From the NCBI GenBank assembly GCA_025558075.1, contig JAHLKF010000002.1:1-64000 (forward strand): 64,000 nucleotides of DNA. Direction: 5' to 3'. The position numbers and the translations under genes were made by a program. The notes beneath the pieces are model-generated. The model was not told the DNA's origin. It worked only from the letters and a program-made list of their open reading frames with translations, and did not search any database. This document shows, one piece after another, positions 53,490 to 61,693 of this stretch; position 1 is the stretch's first letter, and each line of letters begins with the position of its first letter. This stretch comes from Gaertneriomyces semiglobifer. Taxonomy: Eukaryota > Chytridiomycota > Chytridiomycetes > Spizellomycetales > Spizellomycetaceae.

Positions 53490-55846
53490 GTCGACACTAG
53501 GAACTGCCGATACTTATCGTAAGAGTATCAAAGATGAACCGGGATCACTTTCGTCAAGCTTGGAAAGCATGCATTCAGACCTTGTGCCGTCCCCGCGGAA
53601 GCCCAACGTTTTTGAAAGTCCGCGTACCTCGGTAATGGGTGGCATCATTCCGACAAAGTTGGGAGTCCGGTATGATCGCCCAGCAGTAATTTTATTTTAC
53701 TCTGTACATGGAAATCCAGGTAATAATTGCGACGTCTACCAAGTGGATGGATTTTCTCTGACCAATGAGTGCAGCTCAGCGACGACGACGTGCGATGCCT
53801 TTGCGAGGCTTTGAGGAGGGCGACACGGTAGACATGGTGGTGCAACAGCTCTATGACAGACATAGCCGTCATCTTAGAGCTGTGCGTACTGATCAAGTAG
53901 GGTGAAACCGCTTGTGCGTAGTCATGATATTGCTTTGACTTCACCTCTGGATATAGCTGCGGCGCTTGGTTGAAATGGTATGTCACAAGATTCCCGGACG
54001 CTCTGGACAGCTCGATTGGGAGTTCACCAGGAAGCAAATGGTTGGGTCTAAGGTGCTGGCACCCTTGGCCAATGATATTTCCTTGCGGCCCCGCACCGTG
54101 GACGGCAGTGTGGACGCTTTGGAAAACCGAGCTACTAGTGCGGCACAATTGGATCCGCAGCCCGTCAGCACGCAAACGGAGTCAGACATTGCCAATGATC
54201 GAAATGACCGATTAAGAGATCTCTTCGGTATACATAAAAACCTCAATGTATTAAAGTGAGTTTGCCGTGATACTCTTTGGAACCACAGGTCTTAGACACA
54301 TTTTCCATTGCTAGCGATGAGGAACTGACGGCAGTTAAAGAGGCTATGAGCGTCACCTTTGAACAAAATAAAGTTGGGCCACAGGATCCTGGGTACAAGT
54401 ACGACATGCAGGTATGCTGAGTTAGTGCATCTAATGACCGAACGCGCGCATCTTGACACAGAATGATAGCAATATTTTGCACCAGCTGAGAGAAGCAATG
54501 ATTGGGATGAAGATTCGGATGTAGAAGATCCCATGGTTATGGACAGCCCGGATGCGAGCAGTGCAGATAGAGAACCCCATCTATCCAATGAAGTGAACTA
54601 TCAGCCGAAGCTCAGCAACGCCGTCATGAGCGACGGCCTGGAACTGGAGCCGTTGTCTTTTGGGCAGCGAAGTTCTCATCAAGATAACGTGTCCAGCAGC
54701 AGTCTGTTTCGGGAGGAGACTCGCCTCCCTGACGTAGAAACTCATATTGCGGAAGCACCTGTTTTCGAAAAAAGTGGCCTTGTTGATGATGTGGCACCAA
54801 CCGCGGTACCTCAGGTCGCATGGTCGGCTAGCAGACGTCCAAATGCAGAAGATGCAGACGTGAGGAATGGTTCGGAATCGTTACCACCGATTTCCACACT
54901 CATGCGGACGCCATTCACACCACTGCATGAGAGCGCTGTTGCTTCCATATCAGACTATGATTTTGAGGATGTAGGATCAAGGGATAGGCAGCCGCATGTG
55001 ATAATTACCCGCACTGCTCCAACTGTATCCGCTACGACCCCTGCCCCGATATCCGCCATTCCGGTAGATGTATCGTCTCCTCGCGATGGTAATGAGGGTG
55101 ATACTCATGAGGGTCCGAATCGATATACAGCGGAACCTTCTTTTCGAGATTCTGACAGTGGACAAAAGTCCATTCCATCAGAGGTGGAACCGAGATTCCA
55201 TAGGTTGGAGGAAGCGAACGCGGAGATTGCTCACCCGACAGCGGACTCAAATTCCGAACAAAATCAGCTCATGGCAGAGGAGTCTCCAGGGTACGACCAT
55301 TTACCTGGAATTGCGAACATCACTAAACTCCGCCCGCTGCGAACCTTGCCACCGTTAGGGGGGGCCTTAAGGGGGCCAACAATGGGCATCGTTCCGTCGG
55401 ATGGAATGTTACATAGGCCGAAATCATGGACGACAAGCGAAGTTGGTGATGCGAGTGAAACTCCGCCAAATGAAACCATTCAACACGTACATCTGGAAGA
55501 GGACAGTGACGCTCTAAATTTTGACGAAGACGATGTGTATTCGCTTCCTTATTCAGAGGGTGCTGAAGAACACTCCACCGAAACGGGAAGAACCAAGGGC
55601 TTAGAAGCCGCAACTTCTTCTCCTGTCCTAGATGGAAATCCGACCCAAGACCAAGATGGCGAGGCTGCAGACGACTCAGAACCGGTCAGTATCGACGAGT
55701 ACTCATCGGACTTTGGGGCAGGGCACACAGATATGGAAGAAGGACATATAGCGACTGATGATGACGACGAAATTGTGTTCTCGGACAATGACTTGTCGTT
55801 TGATCATGGAGGTACAGACGATGAAGCCGACTCAGTTGTAGGATAA
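53488..55846 (+). CDS. CEP19-like centriolar/ciliary protein with long acidic C-terminal extension
   Basis: Conserved CEP19 features in order over five exons: LGVRYDRPAVILFYSVHG (about 53,660-53,715), RRRAMPLRGFEEGDTVDMVV (about 53,785-53,850) then QLYDRHSRHL, LRDLFGIHKNLNVL (about 54,210-54,256), LDTFSIASDEELTAVKEAMS (about 54,290) and GPQDPGYKYDMQ followed by FAPAERSNDWDEDSD (about 54,380-54,520). In animals CEP19 sits at mother centrioles and recruits RABL2 to start intraflagellar transport, which fits a flagellated cell. After 54,530 the last exon adds about 437 acidic, Ser/Pro-rich residues absent from animal CEP19. The ATG at 53,488 overlaps that of the divergent neighbour; ATGs at 53,569 and 53,635 are alternatives, the latter closest to the family start. 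Confidence 0.8.
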
Positions 55847-56142
55847 ACACTTGTCAATTGCATGGTTTATTGATTACACTGGCGCGCTGCCATTTGCAGC
55901 TGTAAAGTGCTTAAAACTTTCTGAAGCCAACCGTCTAGACCAAACTTCGTTCCCCTTACAAAGACTGTACCTGTAGTACTGCAGTACTAAGTAGGACTTA
56001 CTGTAGCTTCTCTTTGCGCGCTTGTCAACTAGAAGAAGGGTGCGTTGAAGTCATCATCTGGACGGTGGTTCGTTCGTTCGCTGGCAGTTGCCCCCGATCT
56101 AAGAATTAGCCTTAGCAAACAAGTCCACTGACCGCCTGTTTA
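55847..56142. other. Intergenic, no gene seen
   Basis: This lies between the CEP19-like stop and the DUF2358-like gene. A short palindromic GTAGTACTGCAGTACTA occurs near 55,973-55,990. No RNA gene is seen. Confidence 0.45.
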
Positions 56143-57018
56143 ATGATGCTATTATACAGCTACAGCGCTTTATCATCGTTATTCATTTGGACTTGTAAGC
56201 CATCGTTTTGCTCACAACTTTCGACATGTACACGAGGATTCCATGGGAATACGATCTCGAGAGGGTCCCCTCGTGCGTTACGCAGAAGGTCCCCTACATG
56301 TTGTCAGGCACTACCGACAAGGCCACTAATTAGTGGATCAGCCTTTCATGCTACAGCAATGACATTGGATTTCAAGCGGTCGTCCGATTCAGATCGACGC
56401 AGTGCAGACTACTATCTCAACGTCGGAACGGGCATCCGTGGACTCAGAGAAGATCTATCCAACTTTTTTGATACGGGACTGGCTTCGACAGAAATATATG
56501 CCAAAGACATTGCATTTACTGAGCCTTATCATCTGCGGTTTCGATGCAATGGTCGTAGGTGGTACCTACTATTGGCTTCTACCATCCACCGGCTTCTACG
56601 AGTCTATTTCCATGAAGCAGAGATGAACATTCTGCGCATACAGGAATTCCGAGGAAGCCATGACCAATCTTCGGATGCGTCCATCAGCGGCACGGAAGGC
56701 GAGGAAGGCGAGGATTTGAAGCTGGTGGTGCGATGGATTTTTGAGGGCACTCCACGGCATCTCTTGATAGCCAATAACTGGGACATTCTGGCCAGCCAAC
56801 GTTCTGTGTACGAAGGCGTCTTCGTTTATACCTTCAACAAGGATGGGTTGATTAAGGAACACCGTCTTGAAGCTATACACCCTAGCCCACCACTCTTCAA
56901 TAGCTATCGATGGTGGAGAGGATATAGGGCACCGGTAGCTCCTAATTTGTCTTATAGAGCGGAGACTGTGAGGGTGCCAGTAACGCGAGACCCCCGACCA
57001 TGGCCACCGAATCCATAG
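56143..57018 (+). CDS. DUF2358-like protein, probably mitochondrial
   Basis: An uninterrupted frame from ATG 56,143. The first 75 residues are Arg/Ser-rich with few acids, as in a mitochondrial targeting sequence, though they could also be untranslated, since a second ATG lies at 56,359 (MTLDFKRSSDS). The domain follows: DYYLNVGTGIRGLREDLSNF, IYAKDIAFTEPYHLRF, LASTIHRLLRVYFHEAEMNI, LKLVVRWIFEGTPR and YEGVFVYTFNKDGLIKEHRL. This layout, an NTF2/SnoaL-like cone, fits DUF2358, the family of human C6orf136 and plant plastid proteins. Molecular function is unknown. Ends at 57,018. Confidence 0.65.
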   Translation: MMLLYSYSALSSLFIWTCKPSFCSQLSTCTRGFHGNTISRGSPRALRRRSPTCCQALPTRPLISGSAFHATAMTLDFKRSSDSDRRSADYYLNVGTGIRGLREDLSNFFDTGLASTEIYAKDIAFTEPYHLRFRCNGRRWYLLLASTIHRLLRVYFHEAEMNILRIQEFRGSHDQSSDASISGTEGEEGEDLKLVVRWIFEGTPRHLLIANNWDILASQRSVYEGVFVYTFNKDGLIKEHRLEAIHPSPPLFNSYRWWRGYRAPVAPNLSYRAETVRVPVTRDPRPWPPNP

Positions 57019-57169
57019 GCGAAATAGCAAGGTAGTCCTGGCCAATGGTAGCATTGAAATAGCAAGTAACGTGCACATGATTTCTACAAGCGTCATTAGG
57101 CCCAGTGATATGCTAATATGCCGTTAGGAGCGAACATTGATAGAATACATACTTCCTAGTCTATAACCG

Positions 57170-60100
57170 CTATAAACTATCTGATGTTTGTATCTGTTTC
57201 ACCGATTCAGTTACCCCGCCCATGTGAAAACCCCATCCTTTCTTTGCGGCTCCTTTTCTACGCCCAGCCGCGTCCCCGTACGTTTCATCCCACTTTCTAA
57301 GCTCTACGAGTGTCTGCGTCTCATCTGTGAGGCTAGGCGGCACGTCACGCATAGCAGCGTTGAAATGTTCCGCTCTAAAGGGCCCTAGAGATGCAACACT
57401 TGAGTCGGGACGCTTCGATCGTCGCCCGTTCTTCTTCACCAGACCGATAACGGTAGCGGAAACAGCGCCCCCTTCATTTAATGCTCTGGATAACTCCTCA
57501 CCCACTGTCGAATGATCCTGCGTAAGGGTCTCGCGCACTCGCGCAAGCGCGGCGGCAACGCACAGACTTTTCAAATCACTTCCGGAATAGGAAGCGGTCT
57601 TGCGTGCCAAATTCTTTACGTCCACTGTTTCATCCAGTTGTTCGTCTCGGAGATGAATCTCTAATATTTTCATGCGCTGTTCTTCTGACGGAAGGTCAAT
57701 CAGTACTCTACGTGGCATACGGCGAAGTATTGCGTCATCCAGATCGAATGGTCTATTGGTCGCCCCAACAACGATGATACCGTGATTATTCGAAGTCAAC
57801 CCGTCCCATTCGCTCATAAACTCATTGATGATCTCCCTACGAGCCCCGTGTGTGTCATTCCGCCGAGACCCAAAAATCGCATCAACCTCATCCAGAAAAA
57901 TGACACACGGTGATATCTTCCTCGCGAGTGTGAAGATCGCCTTGACATTTTTCTCTCCCTCTCCAACATACTTGTCGAAGATGTTTGACAATGCGATATT
58001 CATGAACCTAGCCCCAGAGCTCTTGGCAACAGCCTTCGCCAACATCGTTTTGCCCGTCCCTGGAGGTCCAAACAGAAGCACACCGTTGATGAAATGGCGC
58101 GATAAAATTCCCTTAGAGAAGTACTCAGGTCGGAGCAATGGCAATGTAACTAATGTCTGCAGTATTTGTTTGGTCGTTTGTGGCAAGACAAGATCTCCGA
58201 AATCGACCTTGATTGTTTCCGGATGAACGACCGTTGAAGCTAACTTTTTCTCGTACGCATTAAGTTTCACACCTTGTTCTTCAAGATCTTTTAGTACATC
58301 ATCATGGGTTTCCTCCACTGATGATCGTGCTTCGTCACTGCCAACATCCGCAGACGCATCTGCAGGATAAACCAGTGGCTCCCTTAGCCCACCCTGCGGG
58401 TTCGGACCAGTGTTATTTAAAACGCCTGAATACATGACCTGCAGGGCTTCTGCAAAATGCTTGGCCGTCAGATCCACGCAGGTGTGCGAGGGACCGACTG
58501 CACCATGCATGTTGAGCCGTAACCCAATCGCAAGGGAAACAAGTCGCTCTATGCGAGTTTGACACCATATTCCTTTGTCAAGCATAGGTAGTGTTTCATG
58601 CAAGGCCGTCGGGACCACATTACGGTCAACATCATCGTAAGCGACAGTAGACGCTTCAAGGCCTACCATAGTGATCTTCCTCCGCCTGCAAGCGGCCTCC
58701 ACCCGCTTCCAATTTATTTCGCGAATTCGCTTTTTTGTATCTTTATGCATGCGTTCCAGCCATTCCGCAAATACTTCTTGTGCCACCTCCTGCGTTATCG
58801 AACCATCTGCAGTAAGCATAGATGGCATCGGCGGCAGCATTTCTACTTTATCAAACTCTTCCGACATAAAATCAAATGGGGTTTTGAAAAATACACCTTC
58901 ATTCCATTTCGAGATCTCCTCAGTGAATAGAGACATGCCATGATGACGCAGTCCTTCGGCGCAAACGCGTTTGAAAAACTCCGTTGATTCGGCAATATTG
59001 TAAGTATCTTTCAAAGTGGGACTGCAACCCCCGATCAAAACAATGGGTATGGATAGCTTTTGTCTGACGTGCTCGACCATGTCTAAAAGCCCAAGTACTA
59101 CTCGCTTGCCAGTGTCCCCACCAGCCTCTGCCATGTCCGTGAAATCTTTCATGAAAATGACTAAGCGTCGCGGGGATCGCAAGTGTGGCAATGGAGCATT
59201 CGGAATTCCTCCACATGAATCTTCAACGAAGTCGATCAACTTATGAAGCATAACTCTCAAATCCACATCTGTGATGACATTGTCATAGTGCGACCCTTTA
59301 ACGTAGTCATCTTTAATGATGCTGGATAAGGTGCGTGGCTCACTAGGAGCAGGTCCAGTGGAGACGGAAATTTGAATGGGGGTTTCCGTTTGTCCAACCG
59401 CTGCGCTTGTTGACGCCTGGGTTTTCGGTTGACCAACGGTCAATTCGAACGTTACCGATGGCCGCTTAGATCGCGAGGCTCTGTTAACGACAGCTGAATC
59501 GTCGGTACGCTCATAACCACCTGGAGGCCACAAATTTCCAGGTCCACTGATATGGTCGACCTCATCGTCCTCATCTCCATCAAATTCTTCCTCATCAATA
59601 AAATCATTGTCCTGAAAAGCTCCATCAGGCCTTCGCAGCTCGCTTGCAACGTGAAGCAAGCCGGGAGAGAAGGGTTCTGATAGTGAGAAACGAGAAGGGT
59701 CATCTAGACGTCGGGTTTGAATCGCGCGCTTTCGATCGTCTTTGGACGTCACTTTCGTCTCATGTATTGCTCGCAGGAGAGTGTCGTAATCTAAGGTAAG
59801 AACGTCTGCTTTAACCTCCTTTGCAGCAGCCTTCACAGTACTCTCGAGAAAGATGGAAGCGCCAGGATGCGGTGATGTGAGAAGTATGTTCTTGGTCGCA
59901 TGCCGGGACAGGGACACATTCAGAAGGGCCTCTACAGACTTCTTGGTGCTTCCATCAATGTAGTAAGGATATGTAGATGGTTTCTCAAAATCATCTTCTA
60001 TGCCCGTATACAAATGTAAGCTGTGCGCAAATATAGCGGAGGATGGACAAATGTGCTCTGCTTCTTGCACCCCAGTGTTCAATCGCGTGCGAAGTTTTGA

Positions 60101-60421
60101 ATAGTTGTGGATTACCTTTGAGTGGCTCTTCGGATCCTCAATGCCAGCCCAAAATGCGGTCCTCACGCCACCCAACGATGCGACTCCCTGGTTCTTCAAC
60201 GGCCGCGAGGGACTCCAACGTCTGCCAACGGACGAAGTATCCTTAAGACGACACCTGCATGCTGAGCTCGTACGGATTCCTCTACTTGATCCTGGCGAGG
60301 ATGAGGTAGGTAGCGAAGCAATATCCAATGCAGCCAAATATAGCAGAAGAGGATCTCCACGACGACAGGTCTCGTCACCCCTAACGGATCTCAGTCGCAG
60401 CCGCCTACCTCCCTTCCACAT
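57170..60421 (-). CDS. Msp1/ATAD1-type AAA ATPase, large mitochondrial form
   Basis: Single exon of 1,083 residues; start at ATG 60,421. The first about 100 residues are Arg/Ser-rich (RRLRLRSVRGDETCRRGD), mitochondrial presequence-like. An N-terminal region with a degenerate P-loop-like fold follows (ATKNILLTSPHPGASIFLES, about 59,905), and a second one around RRLVIFMKDFTDMAEAGG (about 59,150). The C-terminal AAA module has LVTLPLLRPEYFSKGIL, Walker A GPPGTGKT (about 58,060), Walker B CVIFLDEVDAIFGSRRND (about 57,890), sensor GATNRPFDLDDAILRRMPRR with the arginine fingers, and YSGSDLKSLCVAAAL. The closest family is Msp1/ATAD1/Yta4, which extracts mislocalised tail-anchored proteins from the outer mitochondrial membrane or acts in the matrix. 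Fungi have a long paralogue like this one, of less clear role. Confidence 0.85.
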   Translation of the reverse strand: MWKGGRRLRLRSVRGDETCRRGDPLLLYLAALDIASLPTSSSPGSSRGIRTSSACRCRLKDTSSVGRRWSPSRPLKNQGVASLGGVRTAFWAGIEDPKSHSKVIHNYSKLRTRLNTGVQEAEHICPSSAIFAHSLHLYTGIEDDFEKPSTYPYYIDGSTKKSVEALLNVSLSRHATKNILLTSPHPGASIFLESTVKAAAKEVKADVLTLDYDTLLRAIHETKVTSKDDRKRAIQTRRLDDPSRFSLSEPFSPGLLHVASELRRPDGAFQDNDFIDEEEFDGDEDDEVDHISGPGNLWPPGGYERTDDSAVVNRASRSKRPSVTFELTVGQPKTQASTSAAVGQTETPIQISVSTGPAPSEPRTLSSIIKDDYVKGSHYDNVITDVDLRVMLHKLIDFVEDSCGGIPNAPLPHLRSPRRLVIFMKDFTDMAEAGGDTGKRVVLGLLDMVEHVRQKLSIPIVLIGGCSPTLKDTYNIAESTEFFKRVCAEGLRHHGMSLFTEEISKWNEGVFFKTPFDFMSEEFDKVEMLPPMPSMLTADGSITQEVAQEVFAEWLERMHKDTKKRIREINWKRVEAACRRRKITMVGLEASTVAYDDVDRNVVPTALHETLPMLDKGIWCQTRIERLVSLAIGLRLNMHGAVGPSHTCVDLTAKHFAEALQVMYSGVLNNTGPNPQGGLREPLVYPADASADVGSDEARSSVEETHDDVLKDLEEQGVKLNAYEKKLASTVVHPETIKVDFGDLVLPQTTKQILQTLVTLPLLRPEYFSKGILSRHFINGVLLFGPPGTGKTMLAKAVAKSSGARFMNIALSNIFDKYVGEGEKNVKAIFTLARKISPCVIFLDEVDAIFGSRRNDTHGARREIINEFMSEWDGLTSNNHGIIVVGATNRPFDLDDAILRRMPRRVLIDLPSEEQRMKILEIHLRDEQLDETVDVKNLARKTASYSGSDLKSLCVAAALARVRETLTQDHSTVGEELSRALNEGGAVSATVIGLVKKNGRRSKRPDSSVASLGPFRAEHFNAAMRDVPPSLTDETQTLVELRKWDETYGDAAGRRKGAAKKGWGFHMGGVTESVKQIQTSDSL

Positions 60422-60720
60422 TACCACAATACTATAGCCCTAGCGTCGGCTTATGAGTATACGAATAACCACTGCCTACTTCCCTTTTCCGTCTGCCTCG
60501 CCCAGGGTTCTTGATTTCTATCATCGACGTACGCTGAATTTGTTGGGAAAATCGGCGAGAGCCTTGGCCTCGATGGGGTTAGGGCTTTACTAAATTAAAT
60601 GTTACGTCATCTTGGCAGGTCGCTTTAACGCGTGGAACACTAACAAAAGTAGTCAGGGAGAGTATTTCATGATTAAGGACCTCGTAGCCAGTCTGCCGAG
60701 GTGAAAGTATGAAATGAGTG

Positions 60721-61487
60721 ATGCCAGCGGGTAGGCGAAGTATCGACGAGCATGAGCCCTTGCTCAGGGTGGCGACGAGGGCAAAGGAAATCACGAAGTC
60801 AAACTGGGATGATTTCAAGGTACGAGGCAGTCCCAATACATTTCACTCATTGTGGTTGGTTAAGGTTATGGTACTGAGTTTCTATCCGCTGGTAGGAGTT
60901 CATAGACAGAGGGAAAGCCATCGATTTGGCAGTTGGTGTTATCATTGGAGCGGCCTTCTCCTCCATCGTCAATTCTCTCGTCGAAGACATTTTCTCTCCT
61001 TTGCTCTCACTCGCCGGTCAACATCAACTCGGCGCTCAATTCATCATCCTAAGGCCTCCGGATCTCTCATCTGAACTTTGCAAAAAGAACCCCGAGTTTT
61101 GCGTCCACCCCAAAACACCAAAACAGGCTCATGAAGGTGAAAAACCGCTGATATTTATGTCACCTCTCTCCACTGCGTTTTGGCTCACATTCATGAGTTT
61201 CTCCAGTTGGAGCGATCACTTTCAACTATGGCCATTTCATTGAGAAAATTTTGAATTTTTTCATCGTGGCTTTCATGTTGTTTTTTGTCATCAAGGCATA
61301 CACGAAAGTTCTTCACAAGAGTTCAAAATTTCTCAAACGAAAGCGAGACTGCCCGTATTGCACTGAAGAAATCCCAGCGAAAGCTAGTAGATGCCGGTAC
61401 TGTTGCAAAGATGTCGTCCCGGACATACTCCACGGTTCTAGTGACCACACTGAGCTACCGCAGAGCGTCGGCGTAAACGTGCAATAA
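60721..61487 (+). CDS. mscL: Large-conductance mechanosensitive channel (MscL) with zinc-ribbon tail
   Basis: Three exons. Exon 1 (60,721-60,820) gives [17 protein letters not shown] and ends NWDDFK|GTACGAG. Exon 2 (from about 60,911) starts [20 protein letters not shown], the pore-lining TM1 of MscL, followed by [11 protein letters not shown] and an external loop ([12 protein letters not shown]). After an intron ending TTTCTCCAG (about 61,211), exon 3 gives [20 protein letters not shown], the second TM helix, then [20 protein letters not shown] with RYC, a four-cysteine zinc ribbon, and stop at 61,487. MscL opens under membrane tension to release osmolytes and is mainly bacterial and archaeal, with some fungal copies. 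The zinc-ribbon replaces the usual C-terminal helix bundle. The spliceosomal introns argue against bacterial contamination. Start is the first ATG after an in-frame stop. Confidence 0.88.
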
Positions 61488-61693
61488 TAACCAACAGAAT
61501 CGCATAAGGGAGCGTGGGACCTCCCGTGCGTCGTCCAGTGTATCAAATACAATTTCTCGAAGTTCAGGCATAATGTTGCGTGGGTTGTGTAGTCCAGTTT
61601 ATTGATATGTGCCGTGTACGTAAGCACTCCGACATCGTGCATCTCGGGTGCATTTTGGCTACAACTGTAATACTGGCTGCATTTGCGCGCAGA

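Noticed and set aside
60718..61487. Bacterial contamination as the source of MscL
   Set aside because: The gene has GT-AG introns that restore the frame and lies between eukaryotic intron-bearing genes without a composition break.
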